DNA of 64,000 nucleotides, from NCBI RefSeq assembly GCF_025947285.1, contig NZ_CP110008.1, positions 2,867,001 through 2,931,000 on the forward strand. The letters are read 5' to 3'. The notes beneath the pieces are model-generated. The model saw nothing but the letters and a program-made list of their open reading frames with translations. It had not been told where the DNA came from and ran no database searches. Position numbers and translations under genes: made by a program. Shown in pieces: positions 37,184-47,055 of this stretch. Position 1 is the first letter of the stretch. Every line of letters starts with the position of its first letter. The DNA is from Flavobacterium sp. N2820 (GTDB taxonomy: Bacteria; Bacteroidota; Bacteroidia; Flavobacteriales; Flavobacteriaceae).

Positions 37184-37597
37184 TTATCTAAGTGTCGCTT
37201 TTTTCTCTCCTTTGTGTTTTTCCCAGTCCTTATCATAACTCATAAACATATTAATCCATACGTTTCTTGATAAACGCATAATTACTGGCATAAAAACGAT
37301 TAATGTTGCAATAATTACGATGAAATTATTAATTAAACTTTTTTCACCAACAAAGAAATAAGTGATAATAAATGCAGCTACACCAAATGCAATTCCAAGT
37401 GCATAACTCACATACATGGCTCCATAAAAAAAAGAAGGTTCCATTTTATATTTGGTTCCACAATGACTACAATTTTCGTGCATTTTATAAACATCAACAA
37501 CATTATACGGATTTTTGTCTAAATACATGCTTTCTTCATGACAAGTTGGACAACTTCCTGTTAAAATACTATTTAATTTGGATCCTTTTTTTAACAT
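37184..37597 (-). CDS. DUF983 membrane protein
   Basis: A 137-residue protein with two N-terminal CxxC pairs, probably binding zinc (GSCPTCHEE and ENCSHCGTK), and two membrane segments (about residues 63-85 and 92-112). This is the DUF983 pattern. The ATG at 37597 (MLKKGSKLNSIL) is preferred over a TTG two codons upstream. A minus-strand TACCTTTG (37622-37615) makes a good -7 element 18 bases before the start, with no matching -33. Function unknown. Confidence 0.88.
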   Translation of the reverse strand: MLKKGSKLNSILTGSCPTCHEESMYLDKNPYNVVDVYKMHENCSHCGTKYKMEPSFFYGAMYVSYALGIAFGVAAFIITYFFVGEKSLINNFIVIIATLIVFMPVIMRLSRNVWINMFMSYDKDWEKHKGEKKATLR

Positions 37598-37700
37598 TTG
37601 CAAAATATTTTACACAAAGGTACAATAACAAATAATCTGTTGTGTAACAATTATTACAAATATCAATTTGTTTAACGAGAATTTGTTTTTTTTAGTTGTA

Positions 37701-37742
37701 GACTTTTAAACTCATAAGCTTTTAAACTCATATACTTTTTAA
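37701..37742 (+). repeat. 16-base tandem repeat running into the ABC-F start codon
   Basis: Two copies of (G/A)(A/G)CTTTTAAACTCATA stand head to tail at 37701-37716 and 37717-37732, and a third, degenerate unit (TACTTTTTAAATG) carries the start codon of the ABC-F gene. The arrangement fills the normal leader/promoter position, so copy-number change could affect expression. Confidence 0.55.
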
Positions 37743-39659
37743 ATGCTAAACATACATAATTTATCGGTTTCATTTGGTGGAACTTATCTTTTTGAAGAAG
37801 TTACTTTTAGACTAGGTTCTGGAGATAGAGTAGGACTAGTTGGAAAAAACGGTGCTGGAAAATCAACTATGTTGAAAATTTTAGCCAAAGATTTTGCTCC
37901 AGATTCGGGTCAAATAGCTACAGAGAAGGAAGTAAAAATGGGATTTCTTCGTCAGGATATCGATTTTGTCAAGGGAAGAACTGTTTTGGAAGAAGCCTAC
38001 CAAGCTTTTGAAGAAATTAAACGTGCCGAATTTCGAATCGACGAAATCAATCACCAACTAGTTACAAGAACCGATTATGAAAGTCAGGAATATTCCGATT
38101 TAATTGAAGAATTGAGCGATGTAACGCATCATTATGAAGTATTAGGTGGTTATAATTATGTTGGAGATACCGAAAAAATTCTTTTAGGTCTTGGATTTAA
38201 AAGGGAAGATTTTGAAAATCAAACTGATACTTTTTCAGGCGGTTGGAGAATGCGTATCGAATTAGCAAAATTATTATTACAATCAAACGATATCCTACTT
38301 TTAGATGAGCCAACCAATCACTTGGATATTGAAAGTATCATTTGGTTGGAAGGTTTTTTGCGAAATTTCCCCGGAGTAGTCGTAATTGTTTCGCACGATA
38401 AAATGTTTTTGGATAATGTTACCAATCGAACCATTGAAATTTCTTTAGGAAAAGCCTACGATTTTAATAAACCGTATTCAGAATATTTGGTATTGCGTCA
38501 GGAAATTCGTGAAAAGCAATTGGCAACTCAAAAAAATCAGGCTAAAAAAATAGAAGAAACGGAGAAACTAATTGAGAAATTTCGTGCCAAGGCTTCAAAA
38601 GCTTCAATGGCGCAATCGTTGATTAAAAAATTAGATAAAGTTGAACGAATTGAAGTGGATGAAGACGATAATTCGGTGATGAATATATCGTTTCCAGTTT
38701 CACAAACACCAGGAAGAGTTGTTGTTGAAGCAGAACACGTTACCAAAGCGTATGGTGACAAAACCATTTTAAAAGATATTTCACTTTTAGTAGAAAGAGG
38801 AAGTAAAGTGGCTTTCGTTGGTCAAAACGGACAGGGAAAATCAACATTTATGAAAGCCATTGTAAACGAATTTGAATACGAAGGTTCTATTAAATTAGGT
38901 CATAATGTGCAATTGGGTTACTTTGCGCAAAATCAAGCGGAATATTTAGATGGCGAAATCACATTGTTACAAACTATGGAAGACGCTGCAACGGATACGA
39001 ATCGTTCTAAAGTTCGCGATATGTTGGGTTCGTTTTTATTTCGTGGTGATGATGTAGAGAAAAAAGTAAAAGTGCTTTCGGGTGGCGAACGAAATCGTTT
39101 GGCGCTTTGTAAATTGCTTTTACAACCTATAAACGTTTTGGTTATGGATGAGCCGACCAATCACTTAGATATTAAGTCTAAAAACGTTTTAAAGGCCGCT
39201 TTAAAGCAGTTTGAAGGAACTTTGTTATTGGTTTCTCATGACCGTGATTTCTTGCAAGGCATGTCTAATATTGTGTACGAATTCAAAGATCAGAAAATTA
39301 GAGAATATTTAGGCGACATTAACTTTTTCTTAGAACAGAAAAATGCGATGAATATGCGCGAAATTGAAAAGAAAGATGTAGTTACGAATGCAAATGCGAA
39401 TAAAGCAGCAAAAAATATTTCATACGAAGATCAAAAGAAAGCTAAATCATTGCAAAATAGATTAAGTAAAATTGAAAGTCAAATTCAGCAATTAGAAAAA
39501 GACATTCAGCACGACGATAAAGCCTTAGCCTCAAATTACGACAAACATATTGAAGATGCTACTTTTTTTGCAGCTTACGAAAAAAAGAAAAAAGAGTTGG
39601 AAAAATTATTAGAAGATTGGGAAAATATACAATTAGAAATTGAAGAGTTGAATAGTTAG
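37743..39659 (+). CDS. ABC-F family ATPase (ribosome-associated type)
   Basis: 638 residues with two ABC domains and no membrane segments, the ABC-F layout of soluble ribosome-associated ATPases. First domain: Walker A GKNGAGKST (about 36-44), signature FSGGWRMR, Walker B LLLDEPTNHLD. Second domain: Walker A GQNGQGKST, signature LSGGERNR, Walker B LVMDEPTNHLD. A charged interdomain linker (KKIEETEKLIEKFRAKASKA) and a C-terminal coiled coil (about 560-635) fit the Uup/YkpA-like groups. It may rescue stalled ribosomes or modulate translation; antibiotic protection cannot be assigned. It converges with the GSCFA gene, with only 4 bases between their ends. Confidence 0.93.
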   Translation: MLNIHNLSVSFGGTYLFEEVTFRLGSGDRVGLVGKNGAGKSTMLKILAKDFAPDSGQIATEKEVKMGFLRQDIDFVKGRTVLEEAYQAFEEIKRAEFRIDEINHQLVTRTDYESQEYSDLIEELSDVTHHYEVLGGYNYVGDTEKILLGLGFKREDFENQTDTFSGGWRMRIELAKLLLQSNDILLLDEPTNHLDIESIIWLEGFLRNFPGVVVIVSHDKMFLDNVTNRTIEISLGKAYDFNKPYSEYLVLRQEIREKQLATQKNQAKKIEETEKLIEKFRAKASKASMAQSLIKKLDKVERIEVDEDDNSVMNISFPVSQTPGRVVVEAEHVTKAYGDKTILKDISLLVERGSKVAFVGQNGQGKSTFMKAIVNEFEYEGSIKLGHNVQLGYFAQNQAEYLDGEITLLQTMEDAATDTNRSKVRDMLGSFLFRGDDVEKKVKVLSGGERNRLALCKLLLQPINVLVMDEPTNHLDIKSKNVLKAALKQFEGTLLLVSHDRDFLQGMSNIVYEFKDQKIREYLGDINFFLEQKNAMNMREIEKKDVVTNANANKAAKNISYEDQKKAKSLQNRLSKIESQIQQLEKDIQHDDKALASNYDKHIEDATFFAAYEKKKKELEKLLEDWENIQLEIEELNS

Positions 39660-39663
39660 TTTT

Positions 39664-40617
39664 TTAACTTTCAAAAGATATAAATGGCAACTTTTTTTCA
39701 ATAGTTGTCATTTTTGTTTTTAAATCTGCTATAAACTTCTGATGACTTTCCGTATTCTTATTAAACGGACGATGCTTCAGTCCTCTTTGAATGGAGCAAA
39801 TCTCATTCATTAATCCAAATTCTGTTTCCGAAATAGTATTTTCAAAAAATTTAATCCATATGTAATCTATAGCTGTTTGATTAGGATGTAACATATCTTC
39901 GGCATAAAAACGATAATCACGCAGTTCATCCATCATGATTTCATAAGAAGGGAAATAGCTGGAAGAAGGAAATTGGAAATTGTAGGCATGTAAAGCAGCA
40001 ATCAAATGTGCTTTGCTCAGCGTATTTTCCATAAAACCATCTTTAATATGCCGAACAGGAGAAACCGTATAAATGAATTTACAATTAGGGTTAACCGAAT
40101 GAATTAAAGTATGGATATTCTTCAAACTTTTCTCAGTTTCTTCAATAGTAAGTAATTCTTTTGTAAACTGTTTTTGCGGCACTTTATGGCAATTGGCAAC
40201 TACTTGGTTGGTTTTGATGTTTCGATACACCCAAGACGTTCCTAGTGTTATGATAATGTGTGTTGCATCCTTTAATTGTTTATGTGTGGCATCAATACAT
40301 TCGTTTAAGGAATTCAAAAATACATTTTTATCCGAATTTGAGAGTTCCGAATGTACTTCAAAACAATGCCATAACTCATTATGAAAGAAAATATCGTTTT
40401 CTGTGAAATAGTTTTTTTCAATACTTCTTTCAATGATTTTTTTTAAAGAAACGGAATTAAAAATAATCCCAAACGGATTAAGTGTTGTTTGAAACTTAAA
40501 ATATTTAAATTTTTCACCCATTGTTGAAGCAAAACAAGAACCAAATAAAACTATTTTAGAAGAATAGTCTATCGGGTAATTATTTTTTTGAATCGGAATT
40601 TTTGTGGTGAAGTGCAT
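39664..40617 (-). CDS. GSCFA domain protein
   Basis: 317 residues of the GSCFA family, whose name motif is seen at residues 26-30 (KIVLFGSCFASTMGEKF). The family is related to SGNH/GDSL esterases: the block I Ser27 is in the name motif, and a late HPNQTAIDYIWIKFFE gives the expected histidine region. A central ITLGTSWVYRN and FIYTVSPVRHIKDGF are also typical. There is no signal peptide. The substrate is unknown; an acyl or acetyl ester is a reasonable guess. A hypothetical secreted-protein gene lies 29 bases upstream on the same strand. Confidence 0.9.
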   Translation of the reverse strand: MHFTTKIPIQKNNYPIDYSSKIVLFGSCFASTMGEKFKYFKFQTTLNPFGIIFNSVSLKKIIERSIEKNYFTENDIFFHNELWHCFEVHSELSNSDKNVFLNSLNECIDATHKQLKDATHIIITLGTSWVYRNIKTNQVVANCHKVPQKQFTKELLTIEETEKSLKNIHTLIHSVNPNCKFIYTVSPVRHIKDGFMENTLSKAHLIAALHAYNFQFPSSSYFPSYEIMMDELRDYRFYAEDMLHPNQTAIDYIWIKFFENTISETEFGLMNEICSIQRGLKHRPFNKNTESHQKFIADLKTKMTTIEKKLPFISFES

Positions 40618-40646
40618 TGTTTAATCTTAAAAAAAATTATAAAAAA

Positions 40647-41249
40647 CTAGTCAAAATTAGCCATAAAAAGCATTAATGATCTGTATAATTCATCAGTTGA
40701 AGAAAAGAATTTTTTTATTTTAGTACGACCTTCATCTGCGGTTTTAATATAATCTGATTTTATGGGTGCATATTTAATATTTTGTTGAAGAAATTCAGCA
40801 TCATCTAGTTGATGAGCACTAATAACATGAGGTTTATTTCCAGTAACAATACCAGTAACTACAAAATTATCAGGATTATAACTTCCACTGCCTTTAATTA
40901 ACTTTGCAGGAGCGTAGCCGTCAATAATCATACTGTAAAAATTACCTTTTTTATTTTGTATTTCAGTTTGATTATCAAGATATAATATGGTTACATATGC
41001 ATTGTAATCAAATATTTTTTCTATTCCTTTTTCTGAATATTTCACTCTTATTAACGCATCATATTCTTTACTGTTGCAATAGTAATCTTCTGTGTCAAGA
41101 TTTGAATCAAAAATAATTGAAGCCATTTCATACGATATATTATCATTAGCTCCTACCCAAGAATAAAACTCTAAGGAATATATTTGTTTATCTTGAGCAT
41201 TTACAAACGATAAAAAGAAAAAGGCTATAGCTATTATAATATTTTTCAT
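40647..41249 (-). CDS. Hypothetical secreted protein
   Basis: I do not recognise a family. The 200-residue protein has a clear signal peptide (MKNIIIAIAFFFLSFVNAQ), a beta-rich middle (ALIRVKYSEKGIEKIFDYNAYV) and a helical C-terminus. Only one cysteine is present in the mature part (YYCNSKEY). A minus-strand TATCTTTG (41278-41271) is a plausible -7 element 22 bases before the ATG. The GSCFA gene follows 29 bases downstream and may be cotranscribed. Confidence 0.75.
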   Translation of the reverse strand: MKNIIIAIAFFFLSFVNAQDKQIYSLEFYSWVGANDNISYEMASIIFDSNLDTEDYYCNSKEYDALIRVKYSEKGIEKIFDYNAYVTILYLDNQTEIQNKKGNFYSMIIDGYAPAKLIKGSGSYNPDNFVVTGIVTGNKPHVISAHQLDDAEFLQQNIKYAPIKSDYIKTADEGRTKIKKFFSSTDELYRSLMLFMANFD

Positions 41250-41392
41250 AAAAATAGAATTTTAGTTTCTCAAAGATAAACATTTTTTAAGTTTGATATT
41301 GTTAAGCCAATGACAATTCAGTTTTAGAGGTAAGTTTTAAATTAGAATTATAAATAAACGATTAATTTTACGAAGTATTTAATGCATTAAAA

Positions 41393-41764
41393 ATGATTAT
41401 AAAAGATTATTTAGAACCTAATGAAGGTTTTTCTCAAACAGTAATTGTAAAAACAGGAAGTTTTAAAACAATATATATTTCAGGGCAAATTGGCGATGGC
41501 CTAAATTTAGAAGCACAAACTATTGCTGTGTTTCAGAATTTAGAAAAACAACTTAAAAATAGTAATGCTGCTTTTAAAGATGTGGTAAAAATGAATACTT
41601 ACATCGTAAATTTTAATCCAGAAATCGATTTGCCAATTTTCAGAAAAGTGAGAAAAGATTTTCTTGGGAATGAAAATTATCCTGCAAGTACTTTAGTCGG
41701 AATTCAAAGCTTAGGAAGAAAAGAATGGCTGATTGAGATAGAAGCGATTGCTGTGATAGAATGA
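41393..41764 (+). CDS. RidA family protein lacking the catalytic arginine
   Basis: A single YjgF/YER057c/UK114 (Rid) domain of 123 residues. RidA itself hydrolyses reactive enamine/imine intermediates from amino acid metabolism. Family features: TIYISGQIGDG, VVKMNTYIVN, the NYPASTLVGI segment and the final IEIEAIAVIE. In RidA the proline-alanine pair is followed by the catalytic Arg; here that position is Ser99 (YPAST). The deaminase activity may therefore be absent, and the protein belongs to another Rid subgroup. It is a lone gene with a terminator right after the stop. Confidence 0.88.
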   Translation: MIIKDYLEPNEGFSQTVIVKTGSFKTIYISGQIGDGLNLEAQTIAVFQNLEKQLKNSNAAFKDVVKMNTYIVNFNPEIDLPIFRKVRKDFLGNENYPASTLVGIQSLGRKEWLIEIEAIAVIE

Positions 41765-41765
41765 A

Positions 41766-41798
41766 AAAACCCGATAGGTTTTAAACGTATCGGGTTTT
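41766..41798. terminator. Bidirectional terminator
   Basis: AAAACCCGATA and TATCGGGTTTT pair around an 11-base loop between the ridA-like stop and the stop of the convergent coiled-coil gene. Confidence 0.8.
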
Positions 41799-41802
41799 GA
41801 GT

Positions 41803-42291
41803 TTATTTTTTTTCTTCTGCTTCTTTTTTTTCTTCTGCTTCTATCTCTTTTTTTGAAGCTTCGATTTTTTGTTCTAATCCTTCAATTTTCTTTTCGGAAG
41901 TTTTAATTTTTTCAGAATTTTTCTCAATCTTGTCAAGAGTCTTGTCAATCTCCTTATTTATTTTATTTGTTTTTTTTGTTTTCTCTTCTAAAGAAAGGTC
42001 CTTGTTATTATCAATTTCAACTAATTCCTCTGTTAATTGGGTCAGTTTAATATCTAATTCTTCTTGTTTTTGTTCGAATTTTTCCTTCTTGGTTGTTTCA
42101 TTAACTAATTTTTCTTCATTAGTAACTACTCTATTTTGTAACATTCGCATCATCTGTTGCTGTTGCATCATTTGATTATGTTGACTCATTAATTGATTAT
42201 TAATTTGTCTACTTGAAGGAGGTGTTGGAAACCTTTGTGAATGGCCTAAATTAGTAAGAATTAACAGTAATAAAGTTATTATAAATTTCAT
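41803..42291 (-). CDS. Secreted coiled-coil protein, cotranscribed with alaS
   Basis: No family recognised. The 162 residues begin with a signal peptide (MKFIITLLLLILTNLGHSQ), then a Met/Gln-rich stretch (QHNQMMQQQQMMRMLQNR), and then an almost continuous Lys/Glu coiled coil to the end (residues about 58-160). The ATG lies 4 bases after the alaS stop codon, so it is read from the alaS transcript unless a promoter hides inside alaS. It probably acts as an extended periplasmic spacer or scaffold. The low-complexity composition makes homology hard to judge. Confidence 0.75.
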   Translation of the reverse strand: MKFIITLLLLILTNLGHSQRFPTPPSSRQINNQLMSQHNQMMQQQQMMRMLQNRVVTNEEKLVNETTKKEKFEQKQEELDIKLTQLTEELVEIDNNKDLSLEEKTKKTNKINKEIDKTLDKIEKNSEKIKTSEKKIEGLEQKIEASKKEIEAEEKKEAEEKK

Positions 42292-42295
42292 TTTT

Positions 42296-44932
42296 TTATT
42301 TTAAAAAGTCCACAGCCTTCTCTAATGTTTCTTTAATTCCATCTACATTTTTTCCTTTTCCAGAAGCGAAGAATGGTTGTCCACCACCATTTCCATCAAT
42401 GAATTTTCCTAATTCTCTGATTATAGTTCCTGCATTTAATCCTTTTGCAGCAACTAATTCTTTAGAAATATAACAGTGAATATTTGGAGTGTTATCTTCA
42501 ATTGATGCTAAAAATACAAATGCGTTTGGTTTTGAAGTTCCAATAGCTTGAGTTAAATCTTTAGTCGAACTCATTGATAAATCTACTTGTTTTGCTAAAA
42601 ATTGGATTCCGTTGATTTCTTGGAAATCGGCAACTAACGTATTTTTTAATCCTTCGATTTTTTCTTTTACTAATTGCTCTAATTGTTTTTTCAATTTCGC
42701 ATTATCATCTTGTAATGAAGCAACTGATTTTAAAACATCTTGTGGATTTTTCAATACTTCTTTTATTTCCGCCAATGTGTTTTCTTGTGAAGTATAAAAA
42801 TCTTTCACAGCATCACCCGTAATTGCTTCTATACGACGAATTCCAGCAGCAACTGCTCCTTCAGAAATGATTTTGAAATGCCAGATTTCAGCGGTGTTTT
42901 TCACGTGAATTCCACCACATAATTCTTTACTATCGCCAAATTCAATCATACGAACATTGTCTCCATATTTTTCCCCAAATAATGCCATTGCACCTTTGTC
43001 TAATGCTTCTTTGATTGGAATATTTCTATGTTCTACCAATTGTAATTGTGCTTCGATTTGTGCATTTACACTTGCTTCAACCTGACGTAATTCGTCATCC
43101 GAAACTTTACTGAAATGCGAAAAGTCAAAACGCAAGTAATTTGGATTCACTAAAGAACCTTTTTGTTCCACATGTGTTCCTAAAATGGTTCTCAAAGCCA
43201 AATGCATCAAGTGCGTAGCCGAGTGGTTTTTAGAAGTCGAAGTTCTTAAATCGGTATTTACTTTTGCTACAAATCCAGCTTCAATGTTTTCTGGAAGTTG
43301 TTTTGCAAAATGTAATATTAAGTTGTTTTCTTTTTTAGTGTCAATAATTTCTATCGTTTCGTTTGCTGAAACTAATGTGCCTTTATCACCAACTTGTCCT
43401 CCACCTTCTGGGTAAAAAGGCGTATTGTCTAAAACAATTTGGTACAAAACACCATCTTTTTTTGAATCTACTTTACGAATACGCGTAATTTTTACTTCAT
43501 TCTCGGTTTTGTCATATCCTACAAATGTTTCGACATTTCCTGGAATTAAAACATTCCAATCTTCAGTAGAAACTTCTGAAGCTGCACGTGAACGCGCTTT
43601 TTGTTCTTGCATTGCTACATTGAAACCAGCTTCATCTAAATCGTATCCTTTTTCACGAAGAATTAGGGCTGTTAAATCAATTGGAAAACCAAAAGTATCA
43701 TACAATTCAAACGCTTTTGCGCCAGAAACTTCTTTTCCAGTGGTTTCAGCCATTACGTTTTCTAATAATTGTAATCCTTGTTCTAAAGTTCTCAAGAAAG
43801 AAGCTTCTTCTTCACGAATTACATTAGTAACCAATTGTTGTTGCGATTTAATCTCTGGAAAAAATTCGCCCATTTGATTCGCTAATACTTCTACCAATTT
43901 ATTAATGAAAGGCTCTTTAGTGCCTAAAAACGTAAATCCGTAACGAATTGCACGGCGTAAAATTCTACGAATTACATAACCAGCACCAGTATTCGATGGT
44001 AATTGTCCATCAGCAATTGCAAATGCTACAGCACGAACGTGATCCACAATTACACGAATCGCAATGTTGGTTTTGTTTTGTTCTTCTGAAATGTTTTTAA
44101 CTTCGTTAGAAGTGTATTTTAATCCTGTAATTTGTTCTACTTTTTCAATAAGCGGTGTAAAAACATCGGTATCATAGTTTGATGTTTTTCCTTGTAATGC
44201 CATACACAAACGCTCAAATCCCATTCCGGTATCAACGTGTTGCGCTGGCAATTTTTCTAGTGAACCATCAGCTTTTCGGTTGAATTCCATGAATACGTTG
44301 TTCCAAATTTCCACTACTTGTGGATGGTCGTTATTCACTAAACTTTTTCCAGAAACTAACGATTTTTCTGCTTCCGTACGTAAATCAACGTGGATTTCAG
44401 AACAAGGTCCACATGGTCCTTGGTCACCCATTTCCCAGAAATTATCTTTTTTGTTTCCTAAAATAATGCGGTCTTCGCTAATTAATTCCTTCCAAATATC
44501 CCATGCTTCTTGATCAAACGGCACATTCTCATCAGGATTTCCTTCAAAAACAGAAACATATAGATTTTCTTTCGGAATTTTATAGACTTCCGTTAATAAT
44601 TGCCAAGCCCAGTTGATGGCTTCTTTTTTGAAATAATCGCCAAAAGACCAGTTGCCCAACATTTCGAACATGGTATGGTGATAAGTATCAAAACCTACAT
44701 CTTCTAAATCATTATGCTTTCCAGAAACACGAAGACATTTTTGCGTATCGGCTATTCTTGGGCTTTTTGGAGTGCCATTGCCTAAGAAATATTCTTTGAA
44801 TTGGGCCATTCCCGAGTTGTTAAACATCAGGGTTGGATCGTCTTTTAAAACGATTGGCGCAGAAGGAACAATTAAGTGTCCGTTAGATTCGAAGAATTGT
44901 AAAAACTGTTTACGAATGTCTTGTGATTTCAT
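42296..44932 (-). CDS. alaS: Alanine--tRNA ligase
   Basis: AlaRS charges tRNA-Ala and edits misacylated Ser and Gly. The ATG at 44932 gives [19 protein letters not shown], the family start; a TTG two codons upstream is rejected. The 878 residues include the class II catalytic core ([47 protein letters not shown]), the editing-domain zinc motif ([10 protein letters not shown] with HxxxH and [10 protein letters not shown]), and a C-terminal oligomerisation domain with [14 protein letters not shown]. Everything expected is present. I saw no strong promoter immediately upstream. Confidence 0.98.
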   Translation of the reverse strand: MKSQDIRKQFLQFFESNGHLIVPSAPIVLKDDPTLMFNNSGMAQFKEYFLGNGTPKSPRIADTQKCLRVSGKHNDLEDVGFDTYHHTMFEMLGNWSFGDYFKKEAINWAWQLLTEVYKIPKENLYVSVFEGNPDENVPFDQEAWDIWKELISEDRIILGNKKDNFWEMGDQGPCGPCSEIHVDLRTEAEKSLVSGKSLVNNDHPQVVEIWNNVFMEFNRKADGSLEKLPAQHVDTGMGFERLCMALQGKTSNYDTDVFTPLIEKVEQITGLKYTSNEVKNISEEQNKTNIAIRVIVDHVRAVAFAIADGQLPSNTGAGYVIRRILRRAIRYGFTFLGTKEPFINKLVEVLANQMGEFFPEIKSQQQLVTNVIREEEASFLRTLEQGLQLLENVMAETTGKEVSGAKAFELYDTFGFPIDLTALILREKGYDLDEAGFNVAMQEQKARSRAASEVSTEDWNVLIPGNVETFVGYDKTENEVKITRIRKVDSKKDGVLYQIVLDNTPFYPEGGGQVGDKGTLVSANETIEIIDTKKENNLILHFAKQLPENIEAGFVAKVNTDLRTSTSKNHSATHLMHLALRTILGTHVEQKGSLVNPNYLRFDFSHFSKVSDDELRQVEASVNAQIEAQLQLVEHRNIPIKEALDKGAMALFGEKYGDNVRMIEFGDSKELCGGIHVKNTAEIWHFKIISEGAVAAGIRRIEAITGDAVKDFYTSQENTLAEIKEVLKNPQDVLKSVASLQDDNAKLKKQLEQLVKEKIEGLKNTLVADFQEINGIQFLAKQVDLSMSSTKDLTQAIGTSKPNAFVFLASIEDNTPNIHCYISKELVAAKGLNAGTIIRELGKFIDGNGGGQPFFASGKGKNVDGIKETLEKAVDFLK

Positions 44933-45108
44933 TATCAATTATTTAGTTCTAGTTTTAATTATTGATTTTGATAAGAATATGAAATTAGATTTTCGAAAAA
45001 CATCCCAACTAAAAAATAAAATAGCTTTAGAATGAAACATTTCTTAAATTTGTTCGTATAACCTATGTCAATCAATAAATTTGGCACAAAAATAGTATAT
45101 TTTCATTT

Positions 45109-46086
45109 ATGTCGAAGGTAAAATATTATTACGATTCAGAAAATTTAGCCTACAAGCGTATTCAGACTAAAAAAAGGAAGAAGTTTGGCTATATTGTGTT
45201 GTTTTTAGTGTCTTCGGCTTTGTTTGGGTTCTTAATTTTTTTGTTGTTGATAAACACCAGTTATTTTGAAACGCCAAAAGATAAAATTCAGGCACGAGAA
45301 ATAGAAACTTTAGCTTTAAATTACAAGGTTTTGAACAAAAAACTGGATTTAATGAATGAAGTTTTGGAAGCCATTGAAAATAGAGATAATAATATTTATA
45401 GAATATATTTTAATACTTCACCAATTTCAGAGGAAGAACGAAAAGCTGGTTTTGGAGGTGTAAATAGATACAAAGATTTGCAAGGTTTTAATAATTCGGA
45501 GTTAATGGAAAACACAACAAAACGTGTGGATGTATTAACAAAAGAGTTGGTTATTCAATCCAAATCGTTAGATGAAATAGTTGCTTTAGCTAAACAAAAA
45601 GAGAAGTTGTTAGCAGCAATTCCTGCGATTCAACCGGTTAAAAACGAAGACTTAAAGCATATGGCTTCGGGTTATGGTTATCGAAGTGATCCGTTTACAA
45701 AAATAAGAAAGTTTCATTATGGCATGGATTTTACAGCCAAAACAGGAACGCCAATTTATGCTACAGGTGATGGAGTAGTTTTTAAAGCTGATGCATCGTT
45801 ATCGGGTTATGGAAATCACATTGAAATTAATCATGGTTATGGCTATAAAACGTTGTACGCACATTTAAGCAAATACAAATGCAGACCAGGACAACGTGTA
45901 AAGCGAGGCGATATTATTGGATATGTAGGAAGCACCGGAAGAAGTCAGGCGCCACATTTACATTATGAAGTATTTAAAAATGGGGAACGCGTAAATCCGC
46001 TGAACTTTTATTATGGAAGTATTTCAGCAAAAGAATATATAGAGATTTCAAAATTAGCAAATCAAGAAAACCAATCATTAGATTAA
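45109..46086 (+). CDS. M23 family metallopeptidase (murein endopeptidase)
   Basis: 325 residues: a cytoplasmic N-terminal tail, one membrane segment (about 26-48), a coiled-coil stalk (about 58-180) and a C-terminal M23/LytM domain. Zinc ligands are visible in FHYGMDFTAKTGTP (H and D) and the HLHYEVFKNG motif. The enzyme should cut peptidoglycan cross-links in the periplasm. It ends with a one-base overlap with a MerR-family regulator, beginning a tight operon with lemA and two TPM-domain genes. Confidence 0.92.
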   Translation: MSKVKYYYDSENLAYKRIQTKKRKKFGYIVLFLVSSALFGFLIFLLLINTSYFETPKDKIQAREIETLALNYKVLNKKLDLMNEVLEAIENRDNNIYRIYFNTSPISEEERKAGFGGVNRYKDLQGFNNSELMENTTKRVDVLTKELVIQSKSLDEIVALAKQKEKLLAAIPAIQPVKNEDLKHMASGYGYRSDPFTKIRKFHYGMDFTAKTGTPIYATGDGVVFKADASLSGYGNHIEINHGYGYKTLYAHLSKYKCRPGQRVKRGDIIGYVGSTGRSQAPHLHYEVFKNGERVNPLNFYYGSISAKEYIEISKLANQENQSLD

Positions 46087-46418
46087 TGCATTTAGAATTA
46101 GCACCAAACAAAAGATATTACAGCATTGGCGAAATAGCCAAAGCATTTGATGTCAACGCATCCCTAATTCGTTTTTGGGATAAAGAATTCGATATTCTAA
46201 AACCAAAGAAAAACGCCAAAGGGAATAGAATGTTTACGCCAGAAGACGTTAAGAATTTGCAATTGATTTATCATTTGGTAAAAGAACGTGGGTTTACTCT
46301 AGAAGGTGCAAAAACACATTTGAAAGAAGGTCAGAAAAAAACGCTCGATAAATTTGAAATTATTAGCAAATTAGAAACGATTAAAGCACAACTGAATACG
46401 ATTAAAAATCAACTATAA
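46086..46418 (+). CDS. MerR family transcriptional regulator
   Basis: 110 residues with the MerR winged helix at the N-terminus (YYSIGEIAKAFDVNASLIRF, then WDKEFDILKPKKN and GNRMFTPEDVKNLQLIYHL). The C-terminal part is a short helix (residues about 75-110) without the metal- or drug-binding domain of classic MerR proteins. The operator is unknown. Its start overlaps the M23 peptidase stop, so it may regulate this cell-envelope operon. Confidence 0.93.
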   Translation: MHLELAPNKRYYSIGEIAKAFDVNASLIRFWDKEFDILKPKKNAKGNRMFTPEDVKNLQLIYHLVKERGFTLEGAKTHLKEGQKKTLDKFEIISKLETIKAQLNTIKNQL

Positions 46419-46449
46419 ACAAATTAATAAACTTTAAAAATTTAAAAAA

Positions 46450-47055
46450 ATGATGAGAAAATTTTTGCCTTGGATGATTGGTGGTGGATTACTTTTAATC
46501 CTTATATTTTGGTATATTAGTGTTAAAAACGGAGCAATCACAGTAGATCAAGCCGTGAAGAAAGAATGGGGAAATGTGGAAACATCTTACCAAAGAAGAA
46601 ATGATTTGATTGGAAATTTAGTTAAAACAGTAAAAGGAGCTGCTGATTTTGAAAAATCTACTTTAGAGGCTGTTATTTCAGCAAGAGCAAAAGCGACATC
46701 AATAACTGTTGATCCAACAAATATTACACCTGAACAATTTGAACAATTTAATCAAGCACAAAGTGGTGTTTCTTCTGCTTTATCAAGATTATTAGTAACG
46801 GTTGAAAGATATCCTGATTTAAAAGCGAATCAAAATTTCTTGAAATTACAAGATGAATTGGCTAGTACAGAAAATCAGATTTTAACAGCAAGAACACGTT
46901 TTAATGAGTCTGTTGAAAAGTATAACAACTATGTTTTAAAAATGCCAAGAAGTTTAATTTTGTCAGATTATAAAGAAAAGGCAGTATTTAAAGCAGTTGC
47001 AGGTGCTGAAAAACCAGTGGATGTAGAATTTGATTTTAATAACGAGAAAAAATAA
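46450..47055 (+). CDS. LemA family protein
   Basis: 201 residues. A short N-terminal membrane anchor (PWMIGGGLLLILIFWYISV) is followed by helices of the LemA fold: VKKEWGNVETSYQRRNDLIG, NLVKTVKGAADFEKSTLEAV, then RFNESVEKYNNYVLKMPRSL. LemA proteins are of unknown biochemical role and usually precede TPM-domain proteins, exactly as here: the next gene overlaps by one base. A second ATG follows one codon after the first. Confidence 0.95.
   Translation: MMRKFLPWMIGGGLLLILIFWYISVKNGAITVDQAVKKEWGNVETSYQRRNDLIGNLVKTVKGAADFEKSTLEAVISARAKATSITVDPTNITPEQFEQFNQAQSGVSSALSRLLVTVERYPDLKANQNFLKLQDELASTENQILTARTRFNESVEKYNNYVLKMPRSLILSDYKEKAVFKAVAGAEKPVDVEFDFNNEKK

Noticed and set aside
37701..37732. The two-unit repeat considered as a CRISPR remnant
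   Set aside because: The units are directly adjacent, only 16 bases long and have no spacers or cas genes.
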